Origin: Sphingobacteriales bacterium
GTDB lineage: Bacteria > Bacteroidota > Bacteroidia > Chitinophagales > Chitinophagaceae
Assembly: GCA_012270485.1 (NCBI GenBank)
Contig: JAAXIF010000098.1
Span: forward strand, 204,909 to 268,908
Reading direction: 5' to 3'
DNA: 64,000 nucleotides
Below are positions 45,391 through 54,300 of the stretch, in pieces. Numbering within the stretch: position 1 is the first letter of the stretch; the number at the start of each line of letters is the position of its first letter. Under the pieces are notes generated by a model that saw only the letters and a list, made by a program, of their open reading frames with translations, was not told the origin of the DNA and made no database searches. A program made the position numbers and the translations under genes.

Positions 45391-45987
45391 TTATTTTTTA
45401 ATTCCTTTTACCATAATACTCACAATCGAATCGATTCTTGTTTCCAGTTTTGGGTATTTATTACCCGCAAACAAGTCAAATTCCAGTCCGCGCAAAGAAC
45501 TCACCACTACAGACGGTAAAATATCCAAGTCCTTTTTGATCGCATTACTGAACTCTCCGGTTTTAATACCAAAACTTAGAATATTCTTTACCAACTTTAT
45601 TTCCTGCTGGTCATACTCTCTATGTACGTGTTTCATGCATCGATTGTTTTCTTGCATTTCGCCGCGTACCACTCTATATAAATTGGATTTTTTCTGAAGG
45701 GCTTTGATCTTGGTAATGGTGAAGACCCTCAGCTTGTCTTCTGCAGACTGGGCTTTTTCTGCAGCATCTTTAGCCTCATTAAAGACCTCCGTCATTTCTT
45801 TACTGATGACGGCATCGAATATCTCTTCCTTACTGCAATAATAATAATATAAGGTGCTTTTACCTTTGCCCATGGATCGGGCAATGTCTTCCATGGTGGT
45901 TTTCTTCAGACCAAATTGTTGGAATAACTTTTGCGCCTCTTTCAGGATGTCGTCTTTAACGATCTCTTCTTTCTGCGTAACTATCAT
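45391..45987 (-). CDS. TetR/AcrR family regulator
   Basis: Protein of 198 aa with an N-terminal TetR helix-turn-helix (ILKEAQKLFQQFGLKKTTME, SMGKGKSTLYYYYCSKEEIF) and an all-helical ligand domain. It is directly upstream of inositol-3-phosphate synthase on the same strand and may control the inositol-lipid operon, perhaps by sensing a lipid; the ligand is unknown. An imperfect palindrome lies between its own promoter and start. Confidence 0.9.
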   Translation of the reverse strand: MIVTQKEEIVKDDILKEAQKLFQQFGLKKTTMEDIARSMGKGKSTLYYYYCSKEEIFDAVISKEMTEVFNEAKDAAEKAQSAEDKLRVFTITKIKALQKKSNLYRVVRGEMQENNRCMKHVHREYDQQEIKLVKNILSFGIKTGEFSNAIKKDLDILPSVVVSSLRGLEFDLFAGNKYPKLETRIDSIVSIMVKGIKK

Positions 45988-45991
45988 TTTC

Positions 45992-46044
45992 GACCAAAAT
46001 CGTTTTTCGGTCCAAAAGTAGGTAAAATTTATTTCCGGTCACAA
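45992..46044 (-). promoter_or_regulatory. promoter and candidate autoregulatory operator of the TetR gene
   Basis: On the minus strand TTG (46044-46042) and TACTTTTG (46020-46013, matching TAnnTTTG) are 21 bp apart. Directly after it lies an imperfect palindrome, GACC and GGTC ends with A/T-rich centre (45992-46012), which overlaps the expected transcription start. The half sites match at about 7 of 10 positions. Binding by the adjacent TetR protein is inferred. Confidence 0.45.
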
Positions 46045-46057
46045 CCGTTTATAAAAA

Positions 46058-47128
46058 TCATCCATGTTTAGATGCGAAGTCTTTCATGAGTTCACAAATG
46101 ACTTCTACACTCGATAATGGTAATGCATTGTACATGCTCACACGTATTCCTCCAACAGTTCTGTAGCCTTTTACGCCAATCATATTTACCTGCTTACAGG
46201 CTTCTAAAAAAGCTGTTTCTAATGATGGGTCATTGAGGAAAAACACAGCATTCATAAGGCTTCTATCCTCTTTCGCTACATCTGCACGAAACAAAGGAAT
46301 ACTATCAATGGTTTGATATAAAAGTGCTGATTTTGCTTTATTTCTTCTCTCCATCTCCTCTAACCCACCTTCCTGAAGAATCCAGCGTAAAGTGAGCATA
46401 CTCACATACACAGCAAATACCGGTGGTGTATTCATCAATGAACCGGCAGCGATATGTTTTTGGTAATCCATGATGGTAGGAATTTTTCTGTTTACTTTTC
46501 CTAACAGATCTTTTCTCACTACTACCATATTAACACCCGCTGCACCCATATTTTTTTGTGCACCGGCATAGATCAATCCAAATCGTTTGTAATCAGCGGG
46601 TCTGCAAAAGATATCACTGCTCATATCAGCAACCAACGGCACTTGTGTTTCCGGGAATTCATGCCACTGTGTTCCTTCTACTGTATTATTAGAGGTAATA
46701 TGCAGGTAAGCCGCTGATCTAGGTACGGCAAAGTCTTTACTGATATAGGTATTTTGTTTGTCGGCGCTGTCTGCTACCACTTCTACTTTACCAAACAAAG
46801 CCGCTTCCGTAGCTGCTTTTTTACCCCAGATACCATTCACATGATAAGCAGCTGTTGCATTTTCATCCAGCAAATTCATGGGTACTTGCATGAATTGCGT
46901 AGTAGCGCCTCCATGTAAGAACAACACTTCATGATCATCACCCAGATTCATCAATTGTTTTACACTGTTGATGGCTTCTTGTAATACCTCTTGAAAATGA
47001 GTAGTTCGATGTCCGATCTCAAGAATAGATAAACCCGTTCCATTAAAATCATGGATCGCCTGTGCGGCTTGCTCCATCACGCTTTGGGGCAAAATAGATG
47101 GCCCCGAATTAAAATTATGAACCTTCAT
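46058..47128 (-). CDS. serC: phosphoserine aminotransferase
   Basis: PLP class V aminotransferase of 356 aa in serine synthesis. The start is ATG 47128 (MKVHNFNSGPSILPQSVMEQ); an upstream extension to a GTG at 47305 only translates an intergenic repeat. Motifs: LFLHGGATTQFMQVPMNL, the PLP lysine in YAGAQKNMGAAGVNMVVV and NTPPVFAVYVS. It starts 154 bp after the DUF502 stop; that gap is filled by a palindromic heptad array. Confidence 0.96.
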   Translation of the reverse strand: MKVHNFNSGPSILPQSVMEQAAQAIHDFNGTGLSILEIGHRTTHFQEVLQEAINSVKQLMNLGDDHEVLFLHGGATTQFMQVPMNLLDENATAAYHVNGIWGKKAATEAALFGKVEVVADSADKQNTYISKDFAVPRSAAYLHITSNNTVEGTQWHEFPETQVPLVADMSSDIFCRPADYKRFGLIYAGAQKNMGAAGVNMVVVRKDLLGKVNRKIPTIMDYQKHIAAGSLMNTPPVFAVYVSMLTLRWILQEGGLEEMERRNKAKSALLYQTIDSIPLFRADVAKEDRSLMNAVFFLNDPSLETAFLEACKQVNMIGVKGYRTVGGIRVSMYNALPLSSVEVICELMKDFASKHG

Positions 47129-47161
47129 GTCGATTGCTTGAATGCGCAAGGTAGGGATTAG

Positions 47162-47277
47162 TCGATAGTGAATAGTCCATGGTCCATAGTCCATGGTAAA
47201 AAAAATTAACCTCCTAGTATTACATAAAGAAAACCGTGAAGCACCGTCCATGGACCATGGACTATCAACTATGGACC
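47162..47277. repeat. palindromic heptanucleotide array upstream of serC
   Basis: The left arm (47162-47196) is five tandem 7-mers of the form TCCATRG/TSRATAG. The right arm (about 47247-47277) has the same words inverted. A 16-bp stretch (47172-47187 with 47250-47265) is a perfect inverted repeat. It occupies the gap between DUF502 and serC, within about 35 bp of the serC ATG. Confidence 0.82.
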
Positions 47278-47282
47278 AAAAC

Positions 47283-47924
47283 CTACTCCACCTCCGTAAC
47301 CCCACCCGACACCGTATACTTCATGGCATCGGCGGCGCTAATAGATGGTAGGGGTTTGATTTTTTCTTTGGGCACAAAATAGGTGATGCCGGAAATGGCA
47401 TAAGAGTGTGGTACATAAACAGTTACATGCTCTTTCAAGCCAAATTCTTCTGAGGATTGTTGTGTGATAAATCCAATACGCCATATATCTGCTCCATCTA
47501 CATTCACCAGTACGGGTTTATCAAATTTCTTTTTATTACCGGCAAAAGCTTCCAGAAAATCTTTTACGGATGAATAAATGAATTTGATACCGGGTGTTTT
47601 TTCAAGAACAGTGTCTAAAAGTGTTACCAATCTTCCTACCACAAAAAGAGAAGAGATCCATCCTACCAATAAAACCAATGCAACCACTACAATAAAACCC
47701 AAGCCGGGTAAGCTTCTCAGATTACCGGCCGCATCTTTTTCCAACAGATCAGGAAAGAGGGAATTGATGAGATTGGGCAGAAATCCATCGATCCAGCGAA
47801 ACAATCCTACTACCACCCAAAGTGTAATGCCAATAGGCGCCAATACGATCATCCCTTGAAAAAAGTATTGCAATAACTTTTTAAGGTACAAGCGAAGGCT
47901 ATTTTTTACATCTACATTACTCAT
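47283..47924 (-). CDS. DUF502 family membrane protein
   Basis: Protein of 213 aa from ATG 47924 (MSNVDVKNS); a TTG at 47939 is a weaker option, and GAGAG lies right before the ATG. Two transmembrane helices (GMIVLAPIGITLWVVVGLF and GFIVVVALVLLVGWISSLFV) precede a soluble domain with KTPGIKFIYSSVKDFLEAF and VTVYVPHSYAISGITYFV. These match DUF502, an inner membrane family of unknown function also seen in plants (COV-like). It is divergent from the efflux operon. Confidence 0.88.
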   Translation of the reverse strand: MSNVDVKNSLRLYLKKLLQYFFQGMIVLAPIGITLWVVVGLFRWIDGFLPNLINSLFPDLLEKDAAGNLRSLPGLGFIVVVALVLLVGWISSLFVVGRLVTLLDTVLEKTPGIKFIYSSVKDFLEAFAGNKKKFDKPVLVNVDGADIWRIGFITQQSSEEFGLKEHVTVYVPHSYAISGITYFVPKEKIKPLPSISAADAMKYTVSGGVTEVE

Positions 47925-48081
47925 CTCTCTGGATTTCAATGTAAAGTAACTAAGAAATCAATAAATCTGCTATTTGTATACAATATACAAATGCTTCAAC
48001 CGTCTAAAAAACTAACTATCATAAGCATTTCATTCATCGTTTTTATTAACCGCTTAACATAAAATTCATCCGAAAAACACT

Positions 48082-48119
48082 TGGAAACTTTGGTAACATT
48101 AAAAGTTTCCATAGTTTTG
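48082..48119 (+). promoter_or_regulatory. promoter with overlapping TetR-type operator of the efflux operon
   Basis: TTTG (48089-48092), 19 bp, TAGTTTTG (48112-48119): an exact Bacteroidota -33/-7 promoter 16 bp before the tetR ATG. A perfect 10-bp inverted repeat, TGGAAACTTT and AAAGTTTCCA (48082-48091, 48102-48111) with 10-bp spacer, covers the -33 box and ends against the -7 box. This placement is ideal for repression by the first gene of the operon. Confidence 0.8.
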
Positions 48120-48135
48120 CGCCCGAATTTAGATT

Positions 48136-48750
48136 ATGGAAACTCAGGAAAGAATATTAATCAAAGCTCATGAATTGTTCATGCGATATGGACTCCGTAG
48201 TGTGAGCATGGATGAAATTGCCAATCACCTGGGCATGAGCAAGAAAACCATTTATCAGTATTATGCGGATAAAGATGCGCTGGTAGAAGGCACCATCGAT
48301 ATTGAAATCGAAAGAAGCAAAAACGACTGTACCGGTCACAGAAATCAGAGCGAAAACGCCATTCATGAAATTTTTATGGCGGTAGATATGGTTCAGGAAA
48401 TGTTGAAACACATGAATCCATCACTCATGTTCGACTTGGAAAAATACCACCCAAAAGCCTATAAAAAATTTCTAGACCACAAGAATAAATTCTTCCATGA
48501 AGTCATCAAAAGCAATTTGGAATGGGGTATCACAGAAGGCTTATATCGTGAAGACATCAACGTAGAGCTACTGACAAGGTTTCGCTTGGTGACCATGTTT
48601 TTCATGTTTGATAAGGAAAATTTTCCTGCTCCCAAATTCACACCCGGCCAAGTCATAGCAGAAATCACTGACAATTTCCTCTTTGGTATGGCAACAGCAA
48701 AAGGACAAAAACTGATTTTAAAATACAAGCAACAAAGACAAAAAAAATAA
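48136..48750 (+). CDS. TetR/AcrR regulator of the efflux operon
   Basis: Protein of 204 aa with a clear N-terminal HTH (ILIKAHELFMRYGLRSVSMD, HLGMSKKTIYQYYADKDALV) and a helical sensor domain. It is first in a tetR-tolC-mfp-rnd operon, with 10 bp to the TolC gene. The inverted repeat over its own promoter suggests that it represses the whole unit and is released by an efflux substrate. The ligand is unknown. Confidence 0.93.
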   Translation: METQERILIKAHELFMRYGLRSVSMDEIANHLGMSKKTIYQYYADKDALVEGTIDIEIERSKNDCTGHRNQSENAIHEIFMAVDMVQEMLKHMNPSLMFDLEKYHPKAYKKFLDHKNKFFHEVIKSNLEWGITEGLYREDINVELLTRFRLVTMFFMFDKENFPAPKFTPGQVIAEITDNFLFGMATAKGQKLILKYKQQRQKK

Positions 48751-48760
48751 AACTAAACCT

Positions 48761-50107
48761 ATGCACGAAAGAAGGACGCCGAGACTGGTTTTACTGATAG
48801 GGCTGGCATTGATAAGTTTTCTTACCAACGCTCAAAATCCTGCAAAGCATGAATTTTCCATTCAGCAATGTGTTGATTATGCCAATAGAAACAACGTTCA
48901 GGTAAAAAATGCATTGTTGAATATTCAGGTGCAAAACCAAACCAACCGCGATATTACTGCGGCTGCATTACCCACTGTTACCGGTAACTTGAGTGGTAAT
49001 GATTATTTACAATTACCTGTTTCCTTATTGCCCGGAGAATTTTTCGGAGGAGCTGCAGGTACTTTTATTCCGGTTCGTTTCGGGGTAAAATACAATGCAT
49101 CTGCTACTGTTCAAGTACAGCAATTACTGTTCGACGGACAAGTATTCATTGGCTTACAGGCTAGAAGAACTTCCATCGAATTCCAAACCAAGAATAAGGA
49201 AGTAACAGAAGAGATGATCAAAACAAATATCCACAAGATCTACTATCAGTTGGTGGTGAGTAAAACACAGATCGATCTTTTGGATGCGAACATCAATAGA
49301 TTATCCAAACTGGAAAACGATACCAGAGAGCTGTACAAGAATGGTTTTGCTGAAAAACTCGACCTCGACAAAATAGCTGTTCAGGTTGCGAATTTGCAAA
49401 CAGAAAAATTGAAAGCCCTGAATAGTATCGATCTGGGTTACATGGGATTGAAAACTTTATTAGGCATGCCTGTAAATGACACACTGATATTGACCGATCG
49501 TTTAAGCGAAGATCAAATCAGCAAAGATTTTACATTGGATACTGCCTATAACTATGCAGACAGAAAAGATTTTCAGTATTTGAATCTGGGTAAAAAACTC
49601 AATGAGTTTAATATCAAACGTTATCAGTTGAGCTATTTACCTACCGTATCATTATCAGGTTCCTATACCAAGAATGCACAAAGAAATAAGTTTGACTTTT
49701 TTGGTAAAGGTGATTGGTTCACTACTTCTTTCATCGGCTTGAATGTATCGATCCCCATTTTTGATGGTTTTGGGAAAGATGCCAGAATTAAAAAAGCACG
49801 TTTTGAATTACAACAAACCGAAAATCAGCTGGATAACTTGAAACTGAGCATTGACAATGAAGTAGCTCAATCGAGGGTGAATTTCAGAACGGCTATTGCC
49901 ACGATGAATTTCCAAAAGAAAAACATGCAACTGGCAGAAAGTGTATACAACCAGACCAAGAAGAAATATGAAGTAGGTACCGGTTCTAATACCGAGATCA
50001 CTGCTGCGCAAACAGATCTGGTGACCGCACAAACCAATTATATCAGTGCCCTGTACAGTGCCATTATTGCCAGGGTAGATTATTTAAAAGCAATCGGAAA
50101 ACTATAA
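48761..50107 (+). CDS. TolC family outer membrane efflux protein
   Basis: Protein of 448 aa with a signal peptide (about 1-24) and two repeats of long coiled-coil helices and strands typical of OEP/TolC. FSIQQCVDYANRNNVQVKNA starts the first half; KLSIDNEVAQSRVNFRTAIA and YEVGTGSNTEITAAQTDLVT mark the second. It forms the outer membrane channel for the RND pump encoded downstream. It is separated from the adaptor gene by 10 bp. Confidence 0.93.
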   Translation: MHERRTPRLVLLIGLALISFLTNAQNPAKHEFSIQQCVDYANRNNVQVKNALLNIQVQNQTNRDITAAALPTVTGNLSGNDYLQLPVSLLPGEFFGGAAGTFIPVRFGVKYNASATVQVQQLLFDGQVFIGLQARRTSIEFQTKNKEVTEEMIKTNIHKIYYQLVVSKTQIDLLDANINRLSKLENDTRELYKNGFAEKLDLDKIAVQVANLQTEKLKALNSIDLGYMGLKTLLGMPVNDTLILTDRLSEDQISKDFTLDTAYNYADRKDFQYLNLGKKLNEFNIKRYQLSYLPTVSLSGSYTKNAQRNKFDFFGKGDWFTTSFIGLNVSIPIFDGFGKDARIKKARFELQQTENQLDNLKLSIDNEVAQSRVNFRTAIATMNFQKKNMQLAESVYNQTKKKYEVGTGSNTEITAAQTDLVTAQTNYISALYSAIIARVDYLKAIGKL

Positions 50108-50117
50108 ACCTAAGTAT

Positions 50118-51317
50118 ATGCAAAAGATATTCACTATTCTGGTACTCGCCGCTTCAGTAACACTGGTTTCTTGTGGTGCAGGTTCTACTGAAGCCAACAG
50201 CGGTGCCGCAGCTGAGCAAAAAGCAAAACTGGCTGAATTAAAAAAACAAAAGGATGGAATTGATGCTGAGATCGCTAAGCTTGAAGCAGAAATCGCCAAA
50301 CTGGATCCTGCTTCTGCTAAACCGGATAATGCAAAACTGGTTTCATTAACTACTGTAACTCCAGAAACATTTACACACTATATTGATCTGCAGGGTAAGA
50401 TCGAATCTGAAAATATTTCTTTCGTGACTCCCCGTGGTGGTGGTGGACAGGTTAAAGCCGTTTATATCAAACGTGGTGATGTAGTAAAGAAAGGGCAACT
50501 CATCTTGAAACTAGATGATGCCTTACAACGTCAAAGTGTAATTGCAGCAGAACAAGGTCTTGAAACCCTGAAAACACAATTGTCTTTCGCTAAAACTTTG
50601 TATCAGAAACAGAAGAATCTCTGGGAACAAAATATTGGCACAGAAGTACAGTTGATCACTGCAAAAAACAATGTAGAAACACTGGAAAATCAATTGAAAA
50701 GTGCGGAAGAGCAAGTGAAACTTAGCAGAGAACAACTCGCTTTCTCTTCAGTATACAGTGATGTGAATGGTGTTGCTGAAGATGTGAACATTCGTGTAGG
50801 TGAAATCTTTGCCGGTCCGGGTCAAATTAAAATTGTCAATACCAGCAATTTGAAAGTGACTACTGAAGTTCCTGAAAACTATATTGACCGTGTTAATAAC
50901 GGAACCCGCTTGAAAGTTACTTTACCTGATATCAACAAAACCGTAGAAGCAAAAATATCTGTATCCGGAAAAATCATCAATCCAATTAGTCGCAGCTTCT
51001 TTATTGAAGCAAGAATGCCGAATGACAAGGACTTCAGACCGAATCAAATTGCGATGGTACAGATTCAGGATTATACCATCAATAATGCCATCACTGTTCC
51101 TGTCAACACTTTACAGAATGACGAGAAAGGTAAATATGTAATGGTGGCTGTAAAAGAGAATGGTAAAATGATCGCTAAAAAGAAAGTAGTGATTGTAGGA
51201 GAATTTTATGGTGATAAGCTGGAAGTGAAATCCGGGTTACAGGCAGGTGATATGGTGATTACAGAAGGTTATCAGAGTTTATATGATGGTCAGGTAATTA
51301 CCACCAGCGCTAAGTAG
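50118..51317 (+). CDS. RND periplasmic adaptor (membrane fusion) lipoprotein
   Basis: Protein of 399 aa with a lipobox (TLVSC, Cys18). A coiled coil runs at about 30-65 (QKAKLAELKKQKDGIDAEIA), followed by a lipoyl-like domain (VKAVYIKRGDVVKKGQLILK), the hairpin helices, a second lipoyl half (VNIRVGEIFAGPGQIKIVN) and beta-barrel domains. It links the RND permease to TolC. The early coiled coil right after the lipid anchor is somewhat unusual but seen in Bacteroidota members. Confidence 0.93.
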   Translation: MQKIFTILVLAASVTLVSCGAGSTEANSGAAAEQKAKLAELKKQKDGIDAEIAKLEAEIAKLDPASAKPDNAKLVSLTTVTPETFTHYIDLQGKIESENISFVTPRGGGGQVKAVYIKRGDVVKKGQLILKLDDALQRQSVIAAEQGLETLKTQLSFAKTLYQKQKNLWEQNIGTEVQLITAKNNVETLENQLKSAEEQVKLSREQLAFSSVYSDVNGVAEDVNIRVGEIFAGPGQIKIVNTSNLKVTTEVPENYIDRVNNGTRLKVTLPDINKTVEAKISVSGKIINPISRSFFIEARMPNDKDFRPNQIAMVQIQDYTINNAITVPVNTLQNDEKGKYVMVAVKENGKMIAKKKVVIVGEFYGDKLEVKSGLQAGDMVITEGYQSLYDGQVITTSAK

Positions 51318-51350
51318 GCATTAAGATTCAAGATCTATTAAACTAATTGT

Positions 51351-54300
51351 ATGAGTGCATTAGAAAATATAAAAGGTAAGTTCAAAGAATTTGGACCTAC
51401 TACCTGGAGTATCAAAAACAAAACATCGATCTATCTGATGATGTTGTTTGTGAGCTTGGCAGGTATTTACCAATTCATCACTTTACCAAAAGAGCAATTT
51501 CCTGATATCGTTATCCCTACTATTTATGTACAAACTGTATATGTAGGTAACTCTCCAAAAGATATCGAGAACCTGGTTACCCGTCCTATCGAAAAACAAA
51601 TCAAGGGTATTACGGGTGCTAAGATCAAAAAGTTCACCAGTACATCACAGCAAGACTTCTCAGCCATTATGGTGGAGTTTGATACGGATGTAAAAACAGA
51701 TATCGCATTACAAAAAGTAAAAGATGCGGTAGATAAGGCTAAGCAAGACCTGCCGAATGATCTTACACAAGAGCCCACTGTTCTTGAAGTAAGTTTCAGT
51801 GAGCAACCCATTATGTATGTGAACCTGAGTGGTGATTATGATCTTCCGCGCTTGAAGAAGTATGCGGATGATATGAAAGATAAACTCGAAGATTTACCTC
51901 AAATCAACCGTGTAGATATTGTAGGTGCCCCTGAGCGTGAATTCCAGATCAATGTCGACAATTACCGCATGCAAAGTGCCGGTATCACTTTTGATGATAT
52001 CACAGCAGCTGTTCAGCGCGAAAACATGGATATTTCCGGTGGTCTTTTAGAAGTGGGTAACATGAAACGTAACCTGCAACTGAAAGGACAACTGAAAACT
52101 GCTTTTGATATTCAACAGCTCATCATCAGAAATACCAACGGCGCTCCTATTTATCTGAAAGATATTGCTCACGTTATTGATACCATCAAAGAAAGAGAAA
52201 GCTATGCGCGATTGGATGGTAAAAATGTGGTGACACTAAATATCATTAAAAGAAGTGGTGAGAACCTGATCGAAACGAGTGATGGTGTTAAGAAGATCGT
52301 AGAAGAAGGAAAAGGTATTTTATATCCTACGGATATGAAAGCAGTCATCACCGGTGATCAGAGTATTCAAACCAGAACTTCATTCAATGAATTGGTGAAC
52401 TCTATCATCATCGGTTTCGTATTGGTATTGATTGTATTGATGTTCTTCATGGGTGTTATAAATGCTTTCTTCGTGGCATTATCTGTTCCACTAAGTATGT
52501 TCGTAGCATTTGTATTCTTACCGGGTGCCGATTTGATTGTTGGAACACATGTAACACTCAACTTCATCGTACTCTTTGCCTTATTATTCGGATTGGGAAT
52601 CATTGTGGATGATGCAATCGTAGTAATCGAAAATACACACCGCATCTTTATGGAAGGCAAGGGCAAATTGACTTCTGCTTTCTCTGCAAGAATTGCAGCG
52701 GGTGAGGTATTCGTGCCTGTATTAGCGGGTACACTTACTACACTGGCTCCTTTCTTCCCATTGTTATTCTGGCCGGGTATCATTGGTAAATTCATGGTAT
52801 ACCTGCCAACGATGTTGATTTTCACATTGGCAGCATCACTAGTGGTTGCTTTTATCATGAACCCCATTTTTGCGGTTGACTTCATGAATCATGAAGATGA
52901 GCATGGTGTAAAAGAACCTAAGAGTGCCATCTTCAAAAAGAAAGGATTCTGGATCGCAATTGCTATTGGTATCTTATTAGATATCGCAGGCGCTACTTTC
53001 TGGGGTAACTTCCTTCTTTTCTTCATGATATTGGTGGTATTCAATAAATATGTATTAGATGATGCCATCCATAATTTCCAGAACAAGGCATTGCCTTGGA
53101 TCATGAGTCATTATGAAAGTTTATTGAGATGGTCATTGAACGGATGGAGACCTGTACACCTGTTATTGGGAACCATCGCACTGTTCTTTATCTCCCTGTT
53201 CATTTTTGTGGGTTCTATTGGAAGTGGTCGCATTCCGATTACTTTCTTCCCCAAAGGTGATCCTAACCAGATTTTTGTCTACCTGAAATTACCGGTAGGT
53301 ACGAATGTAGAATACACCGACTCTGTTACCAAGGTATTGGAAGGAAGGGTGAATAAGATTTTGGGTACTGAGAATGGTAAAGAAAATCCGATCGTGGAAA
53401 GTGTGATCAGTAATGTTGCCGTAGGTGCCGGTGATCCCATGGCAGGTGATAGAAGTACGAGAAGTGAACTGGGACGTATTCAGGTATCATTTGTGGAATT
53501 TGAAAAAAGACATGGTGTTTCTACCAGACCTTACTTAGATCAGATACGTGCAGCGATGAAAGGTATTCCGGGTTCAGAAATTAGTGTGGATCAAGAAAGT
53601 GGTGGACCACCAACCGATCCTCCGATCAATATTGAAATTGCCAGTGAAGATTTTGATGCGATGATCAAAGGTGCTACGGCACTGAAAAATTATCTGGATT
53701 CTATTCAGGTACCGGGTGTGGAAGAATTGAAAATGGATGTAGACCTGAAAAATCCGGAGATCACTTTAACTGTTGACAGACAGCGTGCATTGATCGAAGG
53801 CGTATCCACTGCTCAGATCGGTATGGAAATTCGTACTGCACTGTTTGGAAGGGAAGTGTCAAAAGTGAAGGAAGGAAAAGAAGAATATAAAATACAACTG
53901 CGCAACAATGAGATTCAGCGTAAGAGTCTCACAGATCTACTCAATATGCGTATTTCATTTAGAGATATGGCAGCGGGTGGCGCGGTAAAAAATATTCCGA
54001 TCAGTGCATTGGTAAAAGTTGAACCTACCAGTACCTTGGGTAGTGTAAAAAGAAAGAATCAGAAGCGCTTGATTACCTTACGTTCCAATGTATTGACCAC
54101 AGAAGGATTCAATGCTACGGCAGTGAATCAGGTATTGGCTAAGCATATTGCTGACTTCAAAGGTTTACCTGATGGTGTCACCATCAAACAAACCGGTGAA
54201 GGAGAACAGCAAGCCGAAACAGGAGCCTTCTTATTCAGCGCTTTGTTGATTGCATTGGCATTGATCTTATTGATTCTGGTATTACAGTTCAACAGTGTAA

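Noticed and set aside
47129..47305. N-terminal extension of serC
   Set aside because: It starts with GTG, translates the palindromic repeat, and lies before the conserved MKVHNFNSGPS start.
52367..52885. 172-codon antisense frame in the RND permease gene
   Set aside because: Same reason: Thr/Asn/Met-rich composition opposite membrane helices, no recognisable protein.
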